Source: Pseudomonas citrullilanati (GTDB lineage Bacteria > Pseudomonadota > Gammaproteobacteria > Pseudomonadales > Pseudomonadaceae). Taken from it: a stretch of DNA of 64,000 nt. A program made the position numbers and the translations under genes. Position 1 is the first letter of the stretch. The number at the start of each line of letters is the position of its first letter. Location: assembly GCF_030580855.1 (NCBI RefSeq), contig NZ_JAUQOP010000003.1:62001-126000 (forward strand). Direction: 5' to 3'. Below the pieces are notes generated by a model. That model ran no database searches, was not told the origin of the DNA, and saw nothing but the letters and a program-made list of their open reading frames with translations. Positions 1 to 8,894 of this stretch are shown here, one piece after another.

Positions 1-1341
1 CAGGCCGCCGAAGCCAAGGTCGCCTACGCCGAACGCGTCGAATACCTGGCCTACCACGACGGGCTCACCGCGCTGCCGAACCGCAGCCTGTTCAGCAAAC
101 TGTTGACCCAGAACATCCATGAAGCCAGCCGTTACCAACGACAGATGGCCGTGCTGTTCCTCGACCTCGACCGTTTCAAGCTGATCAACGACACCCTCGG
201 CCACGATGCCGGCGACCAACTGCTGCAAGAAGTCGCCAACCGCCTCAAGGCGTGCCTGCGCGAGAGCGACATCGTCGCCCGCCTGGGTGGCGATGAGTTC
301 GTGATCCTGCTGCCGCAGTGGTCGGAAGAAAAGTACGTGGCGGCCACCGCCCAGAAAATCCTCGGCGCGATCGCCAGGCCCTTCAACCTGCAGGGACAAG
401 AGTTTCGCGTGACCGCCAGCATCGGCATCAGCCTGTATTCCCGCGATGGCCTGGACGAGCAGACCCTGAAGAAGAACGCCGACATCGCCATGTACCAGGC
501 CAAGCAACAGGGCAAGAACACCTTCCAGTTCTACTCCGAGCGATTGAACGCGGAGTCCCTGGAGCGGCAGACCCTGGAGCTGGGTTTGCGCCACGCGTTG
601 GAACGGGACGAGTTCCGGCTTCACTACCAGGCCAAGCGCGACATCCGCAGCGGCCAGATCACCGGCATGGAAGCGCTGTTGCGCTGGGAACACCCCGACC
701 TGGGCCTGGTGGCCCCCATGCAGTTCATCCCGGTGGCCGAAGAAACAGGCTTGATCGTGCCCATCGGCCAATGGGTGCTCCGTACGGCCTGCCTGCAAAA
801 CGTCGCCTGGCAACAGCAAGGGTTGGCGCGGCTGTGCGTCGCGGTGAACCTGACGGCCCGGCAGTTCTTCGACGAGCACTTGTTGACCGACCTTGCCACG
901 GTCCTGGCCGACACGGGCATGGACGCCAGCCTGCTGGAACTGGAAATCGCCGAGAGCTTGCTCATGCAGGACGTCAAGAGCGCCCTCCAGGTCCTGACCG
1001 GGTTGAAGAAGCTGGGCATCCGCATCGCCATCGACGATTTCGGCATCGGCTACTCGTCCCTGTCGGCCCTGCAGCAATTCCCGCTCGACTCCATCAAGAT
1101 CGATCGCTCGTTCATCCGGGACGTGGCCCGGGTGTCAGAGGATCGCGCCCTGACCGAGGCCATCATCACCATGGGCCGCAGCCTCAGCCTGACGGTGGTC
1201 GCCCAGGGCGTGGAGACCAAGGAACAAGCCGACTTCCTGCGGGACAACGCCTGCGACGAATTCCAGGGGTTCTATTTCAACAAGCCGGTGCCCGCCGCAG
1301 AGTTCCAGGCCTTGCTGCACGCGCAGACGCCCCGGCCATAG
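1..1341 (+). CDS. GGDEF-EAL cyclic-di-GMP protein (5' end missing)
   Basis: Cyclic-di-GMP turnover protein whose frame is open from base 1, so its N-terminus (probably PAS or membrane sensor domains) lies to the left. The first visible residues form the start of a diguanylate cyclase domain (HDGLTALPNR). The GGDEF signature is intact at about nt 283-300 and an RxxD inhibitory site (RESD) sits five residues before it. The C-terminal EAL domain keeps EALLRW, the DDFG metal motif and the KIDRSF lysine. The loop usually read as AEGVET is AQGVET here, which replaces a glutamate held to be catalytic in EAL phosphodiesterases. Inference: possibly an active cyclase with an impaired or altered phosphodiesterase half. 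It converges on the next gene with a gap of only three bases. Confidence 0.93.
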   Translation, partial: QAAEAKVAYAERVEYLAYHDGLTALPNRSLFSKLLTQNIHEASRYQRQMAVLFLDLDRFKLINDTLGHDAGDQLLQEVANRLKACLRESDIVARLGGDEFVILLPQWSEEKYVAATAQKILGAIARPFNLQGQEFRVTASIGISLYSRDGLDEQTLKKNADIAMYQAKQQGKNTFQFYSERLNAESLERQTLELGLRHALERDEFRLHYQAKRDIRSGQITGMEALLRWEHPDLGLVAPMQFIPVAEETGLIVPIGQWVLRTACLQNVAWQQQGLARLCVAVNLTARQFFDEHLLTDLATVLADTGMDASLLELEIAESLLMQDVKSALQVLTGLKKLGIRIAIDDFGIGYSSLSALQQFPLDSIKIDRSFIRDVARVSEDRALTEAIITMGRSLSLTVVAQGVETKEQADFLRDNACDEFQGFYFNKPVPAAEFQALLHAQTPRP

Positions 1342-1344
1342 CCT

Positions 1345-1785
1345 TCACGGCGAATCCGAGGGCACCACCCGCACGCTGTCGTCCACTTCACGGGCATCGA
1401 TGTAGCCGATGCTATCGGGATGATCGGCCAGGTACTTCTTCACCTCCGCGCTGCTGGCGAGGGCTTCCGGCGGCTGGCCCCGGCCGGTGAAGATGATTTT
1501 CGACCAGTGCGCCTTGAGCTGGGCGGCGGACTTGCCGGTGAAGCGGGTATAGAACTCATCGCGGATCGGCGAACCTTCCGGCAGGTCGACCGGCGTCGCC
1601 GAACCGCCATCGGGAAAACGATTGGTCTTGCCCAGGAAGATATTCGCCACCTGGGTGCTCGCCAGCGTCTTCACCGGGCTGGCGCTGGCGACGACCACCA
1701 CCACGTCGGCCAGCGCGAGCGTGCTGCCGGCGGACAGCACCAGCGCACACCCGCTGTGCATGAGAAAACGCTTCATCGGCCCCAT
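1345..1785 (-). CDS. Small periplasmic phosphate-ABC-type substrate-binding protein
   Basis: 146-residue exported protein with a signal peptide (hydrophobic stretch ending LALADV). Its content matches the short PstS-like / PBP-like family, with VANIFLGKTNRFPDG and FTGRGQPPEA-type segments and a GYIDA motif. It is about half the size of a true PstS and has no permease or ATPase beside it, so ordinary ABC transport is unlikely. The start codon overlaps the porin stop codon (TGATG), which points to translational coupling; an internal ATG three codons later is an alternative start. Together with the upstream porin and sensor kinase it may form a periplasmic sensing module. Substrate unknown. Confidence 0.8.
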   Translation of the reverse strand: MGPMKRFLMHSGCALVLSAGSTLALADVVVVVASASPVKTLASTQVANIFLGKTNRFPDGGSATPVDLPEGSPIRDEFYTRFTGKSAAQLKAHWSKIIFTGRGQPPEALASSAEVKKYLADHPDSIGYIDAREVDDSVRVVPSDSP

Positions 1786-3023
1786 CAGAAAACGAAGTCC
1801 ATGGCGATGCTGAGCAGGCTGAACGAGCCGCCGGGCTCGAAGTCCGGCTGGAAGTTGGTCAATGGCCCGGTTGCTTTGTTGCCAAGGCGCGTGTGGTCGT
1901 ACTGCAGCTTGGCGTCCATGTTTTTCGAGAAATCCCAGCGCACGCCCAGGGACAGGGTCCGTTGGCGGCTGCCCGAGCCAAGGATGCCGTTGAGCGCGCC
2001 GTTGAGTTCACCCGCCGGCCCTGCCAGCTCCGGCGGCAGGCTCGAGGTGTCCAGGCCCTCGGTGGACGTTTCGCTCACGGTCCTGGAACGGGCATAAGTG
2101 ACATAGGGCGTGAAGGCGTTGATCCTGTAGCCGCCGCTGATGTACCAGGCGCTCATTTCGCCAAACACCGCGTGGCTCTTGAAATGCCCCCATTCCCCCA
2201 TGACGAACCAGTCGCCCGGGTCGTAGATGGCGCCTACGCCAACGAAATTGAAGTGCTTGCCCTTGGTGTCGTAGCGATCGGCAATGTCGTTGCCCTGTTC
2301 GCCAAATTGCCGGAAATCGTCGAACAGGGGGTTGAACGGCTCATAGGTCAGGTGCGTCTGCTGGAAGGTGAGACGGGTGGTCAAGGCGCCGTATTCGGTC
2401 AGGTTGGAAACGCCCCACGACCCCCGCGCGCGGGTTTCACCGGTGCCATGGGGCATCTTCACCGTGCTCTGGCCCACGTTGCCCTGCACCGTGTTGGCGA
2501 CGTCCCCGATGTGCAGCCGGTAACTGAGGTCCATCCCATCGGTGCTGGTCACCGGAATCATGCTGTAGACCTCCCCTGGCGGCCGCACCCAGGGCAGCGT
2601 ATAGCCGACCTTGCGAGTGTCGGAAAACAGGAAGGCCGGCTGCACCGTGCGGCCGATGCGCAGGCTGAAGTCCGGCGTGACCTGGTACTTGAAGTTCGCC
2701 CACTCCAGGGAAGGCCGGTAGCTGTTGTCGTAGCGCTGCTCGGAAATGACCTGCACCACCGCCGAGAGCTGCGGGTTGAAACGGGCCGTCACCTGGGCGC
2801 CGATCAGGCTGTCGACATCGGCGCTCCAGTCCCGGGTATGCCCGGTGCCATTGGGCTTGTAGATACTGGAGGTGTAGTCGGCGTTTTTCTCGTTGGAATG
2901 AACCATCCCCACCGTGCCGAAACTGCTCACGGAAAAGGTCGGGCCCTGGTCGGCGGCGTCCGCGCCGCAGGCATACAGCGCTATCACGGCCAACGCCAGG
3001 GGGTTGAGTCGAGGCGCGATCAT
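1785..3023 (-). CDS. Outer-membrane porin-like protein
   Basis: 412-residue protein with an N-terminal signal sequence (ALAVIALYACGADA) and alternating amphipathic strands that end in aromatic FVF, the usual C-terminal signature for outer-membrane insertion. Repeated motifs such as FKYQVTPDFSLRIGR and LGVRWDFSKNMDAKLQYDHTR are typical of trimeric or monomeric porin barrels. It lies downstream of the sensor kinase on the same strand (about 190 bases apart) and is coupled to the small binding protein. Role inferred: uptake pore or ligand gate for that binding protein. The specific solute cannot be read from the sequence. Confidence 0.85.
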   Translation of the reverse strand: MIAPRLNPLALAVIALYACGADAADQGPTFSVSSFGTVGMVHSNEKNADYTSSIYKPNGTGHTRDWSADVDSLIGAQVTARFNPQLSAVVQVISEQRYDNSYRPSLEWANFKYQVTPDFSLRIGRTVQPAFLFSDTRKVGYTLPWVRPPGEVYSMIPVTSTDGMDLSYRLHIGDVANTVQGNVGQSTVKMPHGTGETRARGSWGVSNLTEYGALTTRLTFQQTHLTYEPFNPLFDDFRQFGEQGNDIADRYDTKGKHFNFVGVGAIYDPGDWFVMGEWGHFKSHAVFGEMSAWYISGGYRINAFTPYVTYARSRTVSETSTEGLDTSSLPPELAGPAGELNGALNGILGSGSRQRTLSLGVRWDFSKNMDAKLQYDHTRLGNKATGPLTNFQPDFEPGGSFSLLSIAMDFVF

Positions 3024-3215
3024 GGATCAGCGCGACCGTGTCGCGAGGACACTGTCATCCAGCCGCTCTGGCCCCCTGGAACGTGAAACCGTATCGACTG
3101 CGCAATTGCCTGGAAGGACTGCCACCATGCGTTCTAATCCTTGTAACGTTGGGTCAGTAGGCATTCGGTGATGCCACGAACGAAATTGTAGTCGACAAAC
3201 CACCACTTGCCCGGC

Positions 3216-5108
3216 TCACGCCCGGCTGGCCGGGGCCGCAGGCTGGGTCGGCAGTTCCAGGATGAAGGTGGCGCCCTGCCCTGGCCCGGCACTCTGGACC
3301 TTCAATGCCCCGCCCATCTCCATCGCGGCCAGCACGCAACTGTGCAGGCCGAAGCCGTGGCCATCCTTGCGCGTGGTAAAGCCGTGGGCAAAGATGCGCG
3401 TCAAGTTGTCTTCGGCGATCCCCTCGCCGTTATCGATGACCCGGATGACCAGGACCTGTTCCCCGGTCAATTCGCCTTGCAGGGTAATCACCGGGGTGCG
3501 ATCGGCCATGTCGACCATCGCGTTGGCGGCGTTCTTGATCAGGTTGACCAGGATCATCAGCACCCGATGCTTGTCCAGCGCCACCGCGGGCAAGCCGGAG
3601 AACGCCTTCTGCACCGTGACCCGCCGGGCCGTGAGGACGCCGGCGTTCATGCGCAACGCATCCTCGATCAATGGCTGGACCTGCACGGTCTCGCACAGTC
3701 TGGAGGCGCCTGAATACGATTGCTGGGCCGCCACGACCTCCTTGATGTGGTCGATGCTCTTGGTCAATTGCTCCAGCTCTTCGGCCATGCTTTTCTGCTC
3801 GACCGCCAAGGCTTCCACCACCTGGTTCAGGTAGCCGGGCAGCAACTTGCCCTTTTCGTCCTGGGAGATGAAATGGCCCAGGTCGTCGGTGTGCTGGTTC
3901 ATCAGTTGCATCGCCTTGCCCAGGCCCTGGGCCTTGCTGCCGCGCAGCTTTTGCGTCAGCACTTCGGCGGAGACGTTCACGCTGTTGAGGACATTGCCCA
4001 CGTTGTGCAGCACGTTGGTGGCGATCTCGGCCATGCCGGCCTGGCGGGCGACGGCGACCAACTGGGTCTGGGCTTCGGCGGTGCGCAGGCGACTCTGTGC
4101 CAGTTGCCAGCTCATGCGGCTCAACAACGCCACCAGGCACATCAACATCAGGCTTCCGGCGGCGGCCCGCCACACATAGGTATGGGCTTGCTGGGTGACG
4201 GCCGCCAGTTGCTCTTCCTCGGACAGCCCGACGATCACCGCCAGCGGCAAGTCGTAGAGCTGGCGGGCGCTGGTGTAGCGGCGCACGCCGTCCCAGTCGT
4301 TGGTCAGCAACAGCGCCTGGGTGTCCTCGGTGTCCGGCACCAGCGCCGCGTAATCCACCGTGTCACCGGCTTGCACGGTCTCCCCGGTGCGCCGCACCCG
4401 GAACACGCCATCGGTGCCGAGCAACCCGAAGACGCCCTGCTCGCCGAGTTTCGACGCATCGTAGCTGCTGACGAAATAGGTCGCGTCGACCTCGACCCTG
4501 GCGACCCCGGCAAACCCGCCATCGGTGGCGTTGAGACGACGACTGAAACGCAAGCGCCATTCGCCGTTGAGCGGGTTCTGCCAGGGGCGGCTGATCAACA
4601 GCGCATCGTTGTGCCGCAACGTGCGCAGGTCTTGCGCATCGTCGCCCCCTTCCGTCTCGTTGGCCCGGGTGCTGGCCACCAGCCCGGCATTGGCATCGAT
4701 CACGCTCACGTCGAACAACAGCGAAGGCGGCAACAACGCCCGCTCCTTCAGCCTGGGCAGCGGGTTGCGCTGGCCTTCCGCCTCGTAGGTGTACTTGACC
4801 AGCTTGAGGGTCTGGTCGATTTCGTGGACCGCGCGCAGCATCTGGGCTTCATAGGTCGCGCTGGTTTCCAGGCTGACCGCCGCCGCGTTATGCCGCGCCC
4901 GGGCCAGTTCGCTGCTGATGAGGTACAGCGTCGTCAGCCAGATGGCCAACAACAGGAAAACCGCCAGCAGCGGGAAAAGCACATAGGCTTCCTTGACATG
5001 GCCGAGCCCGCGCCGAAACACGCGGTTCAGGGCGTGGGAAACCGTGTCCGCGGACCTGGCGATACCGGAGGCCAACCTCAGTCCATCTGGCCGTTGAAAC
5101 GACATCAT
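3216..5108 (-). CDS. Membrane sensor histidine kinase with periplasmic sensor domain
   Basis: About 630 residues. A first membrane segment (LLAVFLLLAIWLTTLYLI) is followed by a roughly 250-residue periplasmic region of Cache/CHASE-like type, a second membrane helix (near SLMLMCLVALLS), and a cytoplasmic kinase. The phospho-acceptor region reads NVLHNVGNVLNSV, a variant H-box common in this kinase subfamily, and the ATPase domain has NLIKNAANAM (N box), DNGEGI (G1) and HGFGLH (G2). No receiver domain is fused and no response regulator is adjacent, so the partner is encoded elsewhere. The chosen start (tandem ATG at 5108/5105) has AGGGAG three bases upstream; the frame extends further but without a better site. 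Confidence 0.88.
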   Translation of the reverse strand: MMSFQRPDGLRLASGIARSADTVSHALNRVFRRGLGHVKEAYVLFPLLAVFLLLAIWLTTLYLISSELARARHNAAAVSLETSATYEAQMLRAVHEIDQTLKLVKYTYEAEGQRNPLPRLKERALLPPSLLFDVSVIDANAGLVASTRANETEGGDDAQDLRTLRHNDALLISRPWQNPLNGEWRLRFSRRLNATDGGFAGVARVEVDATYFVSSYDASKLGEQGVFGLLGTDGVFRVRRTGETVQAGDTVDYAALVPDTEDTQALLLTNDWDGVRRYTSARQLYDLPLAVIVGLSEEEQLAAVTQQAHTYVWRAAAGSLMLMCLVALLSRMSWQLAQSRLRTAEAQTQLVAVARQAGMAEIATNVLHNVGNVLNSVNVSAEVLTQKLRGSKAQGLGKAMQLMNQHTDDLGHFISQDEKGKLLPGYLNQVVEALAVEQKSMAEELEQLTKSIDHIKEVVAAQQSYSGASRLCETVQVQPLIEDALRMNAGVLTARRVTVQKAFSGLPAVALDKHRVLMILVNLIKNAANAMVDMADRTPVITLQGELTGEQVLVIRVIDNGEGIAEDNLTRIFAHGFTTRKDGHGFGLHSCVLAAMEMGGALKVQSAGPGQGATFILELPTQPAAPASRA

Positions 5109-5230
5109 GCGCTCCCTGCGTTGTACCGGGGTGTTCCTTGCGGCGTTCGGGCAAAACGATTGACTGCAAAAACTATAGATCACAAAACAGGTGCGAGCGC
5201 CCGGCGGTTCAACCCTGGATCGACGAACCA

Positions 5231-5650
5231 CAGGCTCGCTCCCACAGGGGATTGGGGGCGGGCTCTGGACTTGAAATCACTGAGATCAATTGTGGGAGCG
5301 GGCTTGCCCGCGATAACGCCGGCACATTCAACATCATCGACTCAGCCAGACCGCTATCGCGAGCAAGCTCGCTCCCACAATGTGCCTGGTGCGACCACAA
5401 CCCCACTGCCCGACTGAAATCCCGGTGGGAGCGAGCCTGCTCGCGAAGGCGCCGGCACTGGCAATATCCCTGCAAGCTGACACACCGCTTTCGCGAGCAG
5501 GGCTCGCTCCCACAATGTGCCAGGGGCGGCCACACCCCACTGCCCGACTGAAATCCCGGTGGGAGCGAGCCTGCTCGCAAAGGCGCCGGCACTGGCAATA
5601 TCCCTGCAAGCTGGGCACACCGCTTTCGCGAGCAGGGCTCGCTCCCACAG
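5231..5650. repeat. Cluster of seven REP palindromes with a ~134-bp tandem duplication
   Basis: Occurrences of the REP core GTGGGAGCGAGC(C/T)TGCTCGC or its complement lie at about 5231-5247 (half element), 5291-5320, 5356-5384, 5425-5451, 5489-5519, 5559-5585 and 5624-5650. They alternate in orientation, as in bacterial REP doublets. The block 5381-5515 recurs almost identically at 5516-5650 (for example CACTGCCCGACTG at 5404 and 5538). The cluster fills the space between the sensor kinase promoter and the formate dehydrogenase operon end. REP elements of this type are mobilised by RAYT transposases; none is encoded here. Confidence 0.9.
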
Positions 5651-5714
5651 GGGTAGGTCGGCCCGAACGACACCTGGGATCCGTGCATCAGCGTCAATGA
5701 GCTGTAAACTGAAA

Positions 5715-5777
5715 CGCACGCAGCCCCGGTCGGCACCCCGCCGTCATCGACGAGGGTCCCGACCGGGGCTGCGTGCG
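5715..5777 (-). terminator. Perfect 19-bp inverted repeat downstream of fdsD
   Basis: Arms 5715-5733 and 5759-5777 are exact reverse complements (CGCACGCAGCCCCGGTCGG and its complement) around a 25-base loop. It starts about 20 bases past the fdsD stop codon. There is no clear T-tract, so it is either a processing or anti-degradation hairpin or an atypical terminator for the formate dehydrogenase operon. Confidence 0.6.
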
Positions 5778-5796
5778 GTCGCCAAGGTGCCAACGG

Positions 5797-6021
5797 CTAT
5801 GGCGTGGCTTGCGCGGTCTCCGTCAGCGCTTCCAGTACCAGCGGATGCAGCACTGCCTCCGGATGTTTTTCCTGCCAGTCCGCCAGTTCCCGACGCATCA
5901 ACGGCGTCCAGAAACTGCGCATATGCTGGCGCACGCCATTGACCGCCAGGGCGTGGTCCGGCTCGCTGGAGAAGTACTGGGCGATCTGGTTGGCCATCTT
6001 GATCAGGCTTTCAGCACTCAT
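5797..6021 (-). CDS. fdsD: Formate dehydrogenase delta subunit
   Basis: 74 residues that resemble the small FdsD accessory subunit of cytosolic NAD-dependent formate dehydrogenases (LIKMANQIAQYFSSEP at the N-terminus and a conserved FWTPLMRRELADW segment). FdsD is thought to help assemble or stabilise the molybdenum enzyme and has no cofactor motif of its own. Its ATG overlaps the fdsA stop codon by four bases (ATGA), so it is translationally coupled. It is the last gene of the operon; a strong hairpin follows. Confidence 0.9.
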   Translation of the reverse strand: MSAESLIKMANQIAQYFSSEPDHALAVNGVRQHMRSFWTPLMRRELADWQEKHPEAVLHPLVLEALTETAQATP

Positions 6022-8894
6022 CGGCGCACCTCGGCTTTTTCGGCATGGCGGCGTTCCCTCAGCAGGCGGCCTTGTTCATCGCTGAACGCCTGGTAGCGTT
6101 TCTGCCATTCCGAAGGCTGGCTGACCCGTACGATCTCGACCGCCGTGACCTTGTATTCCGGGCAGTTGGTGGCCCAGTCGGAGTTGTCGGTGGTGATCAC
6201 GTTGGCACCCGATTCCGGGAAGTGGAAGGTGGTGTAGACCACTCCCGGCGCCACGCGCTCGGTCACCTTCGCCCGCAGCACGGTCTGCCCGGCGCGGCTG
6301 CCGATGCCGACCCAATCGCCATCGACGATGCCACGGTTCTCGGCGTCGGTCGGGTGGATCTCCAGGCGGTCCTCCTCGTGCCAGGCGACGTTGTCGGTTC
6401 GCCGTGTCTGCGCACCGACGTTGTACTGGCTGAGGATGCGCCCGGTGGTCAGCAGCAACGGGTAGCGGTTGTTGACCTTTTCCTCGGTGGGCACATACCC
6501 GGTGAGCATGAACCGGCCCTTGCCGCGCACGAACTGCTCGATGTGCATGGTCGGCGTCCCGTCGGGCGCGGCGTCGTTGCACGGCCATTGCAGGCTGCCG
6601 TGGCGATCCAGCTCGGCGTAGCTGACGCGGGTGAAGGTCGGCGTCAGACGGGCGATTTCATCCATGATCTGCGACGGATGGCTGTAGTCCATCCGGTAGC
6701 CCAACGCGTTGGCCAAGGCAATGGTGGCTTCCCAGTCCGCCTTGCCGGCCAGCGGCTCCATGACCTTGCGCACCCGGGAGATCCGCCGCTCGGCGTTGGT
6801 GAAGGTGCCGTCCTTCTCGAGGAACGAGCTGCCCGGCAAGAACACGTGGGCGAACTTGGCCGTTTCGTTGAGGAAGATGTCCTGGACGATCACGCATTCC
6901 AAGGCGGACAACGCGGCTGTCACGTGCTGGGTGTTGGGGTCGCTCTGGGCGATGTCCTCGCCCTGGCAGTACAGCGCCTTGAAGGTGCCGTCCAGCGCCG
7001 CCTCGAACATGTTCGGGATACGCAAGCCCGGGTCGGGTTGCAGGGTAACGTTCCACGCCTGTTCGAACTGGGCGCGCACGGTTTCGTTGGAAATGTGCCG
7101 GTAGCCCGGCAGCTCGTGGGGGAACGAGCCCATGTCGCAGGAGCCCTGGACGTTGTTCTGGCCACGCAGCGGGTTCACCCCGACACCCTCGCGGCCGATG
7201 TTGCCGGTGGCCATCGCCAGGTTGGCGATGCCCATCACCGAGGTGCTGCCCTGGCTGTGCTCGGTCACGCCGAGGCCGTAGTAGATGGCGGCGTTGCCAC
7301 CGGTGGCGTAGAGCCGTGCGGCGGCGCGGATCTGCTCGGCGGGCACGCCGCAGACCGCTGACAGCACTTCGGGCGAGTTCTCCGGCTGGCTGACGAAATC
7401 GCGCCAGCGGGCGAAATCGGCCGCTTCGCAGCGCTGCTCGACGAAGGGCTGGTCGACCAGTCCTTCGGTGACGATCACATGGGCCAGCGCGTTGAGCATG
7501 GCCACGTTGGTGCCCGGACGCAATTGCAGGTGCAATTCGGCACGGGCGTGGGGCGAATCCACCAGGTCGATGCGCCGCGGGTCGATGACGATCAGCCGGG
7601 CGCCCTGGCGCAGGCGCCGCTTGAGCTGGGAACCGAAGACCGGGTGGGCGTCGGTAGGGTTGGCGCCCATCACCAGGATGACGTCGGCTTTCATCACCGA
7701 ATCGAAATTCTGCGTACCGGCCGATTCCCCCAGGGTTTGCTTGAGGCCATAGCCGGTGGGCGAATGGCAGACGCGGGCACAAGTGTCGACGTTGTTGTTG
7801 CCGAACGCCGTGCGCACCAGCTTCTGCACCAAGTAGGTTTCTTCGTTGGTGCAACGGCTGGAGGTGATGCCGCCGATGGAGTCGCGCCCGTACTTGAGCT
7901 GGATGCGGCGCAACTCGCTGGCGGCATAGGTCACGGCCTCGTCCCAGCTGACTTCCTGCCACGGATCATTGATGTGCTTGCGGATCATCGGCTTGGTGAT
8001 GCGGTCCGGGTGCGTCGCGTAGCCCCAGGCGAAGCGGCCCTTGACGCAGGAATGGCCGTGGTTGGCCTGGCCGTTCTTGTCCGGGACCATGCGCACCAGT
8101 TGCTCGCCCTTCATCTCGGCGCGGAAGGAACACCCCACGCCGCAGTAGGCGCACGTGGTGATGACGCTGCGCTCCGGCTGGCCGACTTCCACCACGCTCT
8201 TGTCGATCAGGGTGGCCGTCGGGCAGGCCTGGACGCAGGCGCCGCAGGACACGCATTCGGAGTCGAGGAAATTCTCGCCGCCGGCCGCTTCGACCCGGGA
8301 GTCGAAACCGCGCCCGCTGATCGTCAGGGCGAAGGTGCCCTGGATCTCTTCGCAGGCCCGCACGCAGCGACTGCACACGATGCACTTGCTCGGGTCGTAG
8401 TCGAAATAGGGGTTGGAGACATCCTTCGCCTCGGCCAGGTGGTTGGCGCCCTCGTAGCCGTAGCGCACCTCCCGCAGGCCGACCTGCCCCGCGACTGTCT
8501 GCAACTCGCAGTTACCGTTGGCCGGGCACGTCAGGCAGTCAAGCGGGTGATCGGAGATGTACAGCTCCATGACGTTGCGACGCAGCTTGGCGAGCCTGGA
8601 CGTCTGGGTGTTGACCACCATGCCTTCGGTCACCGGCGTGGTGCAGGACGCCGGATAACCGCGCATGCCTTCGATCTCTACCAGGCACATGCGGCAGGAG
8701 CCGAAGGCTTGCAGGCTGTCGGTGGCACAGAGCTTGGGAATGGTGGTGCCGAGCAAGGCCGCCGCGCGCATCACCGATGTGCCGGAAGCCACGGTGATTT
8801 CGCGACCGTCGATGGTCAGGCTGACCTGCACCTCGCTTTCGCGCGCCGGGGTGCCCAGGTCGATATCGCTGCTGGGGTCGAAGATGTTGATCAT
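6018..8894 (-). CDS. fdsA: NAD-dependent formate dehydrogenase, molybdenum alpha subunit
   Basis: 958-residue catalytic subunit that oxidises formate to CO2 at a bis-molybdopterin-guanine-dinucleotide centre in the cytoplasm. The N-terminal third carries a 2Fe-2S domain (CATDSLQAFGSCRMC), a CLTCPANGNC cluster-binding stretch, and two ferredoxin-type 4Fe-4S motifs (CIVCSRC, CVSCGAC). The molybdopterin oxidoreductase domain starts at TTCAYCGVGC. The active-site ligand position reads ARVCHSPT, so the ligand is cysteine, not selenocysteine. The C-terminal dinucleotide-binding domain contains LLLTTGRILSQYN. I chose ATG at 8894 because it overlaps the fdsB stop by four bases; the open frame extends upstream only as shadow of fdsB. 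Confidence 0.96.
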   Translation of the reverse strand: MINIFDPSSDIDLGTPARESEVQVSLTIDGREITVASGTSVMRAAALLGTTIPKLCATDSLQAFGSCRMCLVEIEGMRGYPASCTTPVTEGMVVNTQTSRLAKLRRNVMELYISDHPLDCLTCPANGNCELQTVAGQVGLREVRYGYEGANHLAEAKDVSNPYFDYDPSKCIVCSRCVRACEEIQGTFALTISGRGFDSRVEAAGGENFLDSECVSCGACVQACPTATLIDKSVVEVGQPERSVITTCAYCGVGCSFRAEMKGEQLVRMVPDKNGQANHGHSCVKGRFAWGYATHPDRITKPMIRKHINDPWQEVSWDEAVTYAASELRRIQLKYGRDSIGGITSSRCTNEETYLVQKLVRTAFGNNNVDTCARVCHSPTGYGLKQTLGESAGTQNFDSVMKADVILVMGANPTDAHPVFGSQLKRRLRQGARLIVIDPRRIDLVDSPHARAELHLQLRPGTNVAMLNALAHVIVTEGLVDQPFVEQRCEAADFARWRDFVSQPENSPEVLSAVCGVPAEQIRAAARLYATGGNAAIYYGLGVTEHSQGSTSVMGIANLAMATGNIGREGVGVNPLRGQNNVQGSCDMGSFPHELPGYRHISNETVRAQFEQAWNVTLQPDPGLRIPNMFEAALDGTFKALYCQGEDIAQSDPNTQHVTAALSALECVIVQDIFLNETAKFAHVFLPGSSFLEKDGTFTNAERRISRVRKVMEPLAGKADWEATIALANALGYRMDYSHPSQIMDEIARLTPTFTRVSYAELDRHGSLQWPCNDAAPDGTPTMHIEQFVRGKGRFMLTGYVPTEEKVNNRYPLLLTTGRILSQYNVGAQTRRTDNVAWHEEDRLEIHPTDAENRGIVDGDWVGIGSRAGQTVLRAKVTERVAPGVVYTTFHFPESGANVITTDNSDWATNCPEYKVTAVEIVRVSQPSEWQKRYQAFSDEQGRLLRERRHAEKAEVRR

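Noticed and set aside
5231..5650. CRISPR-like array
   Set aside because: Repeats alternate in orientation, have unequal spacing and match the REP core found at five other places in the window.
6018..8894. Selenocysteine formate dehydrogenase
   Set aside because: The ligand position is a cysteine codon (ARVCHSP) and no in-frame TGA occurs.
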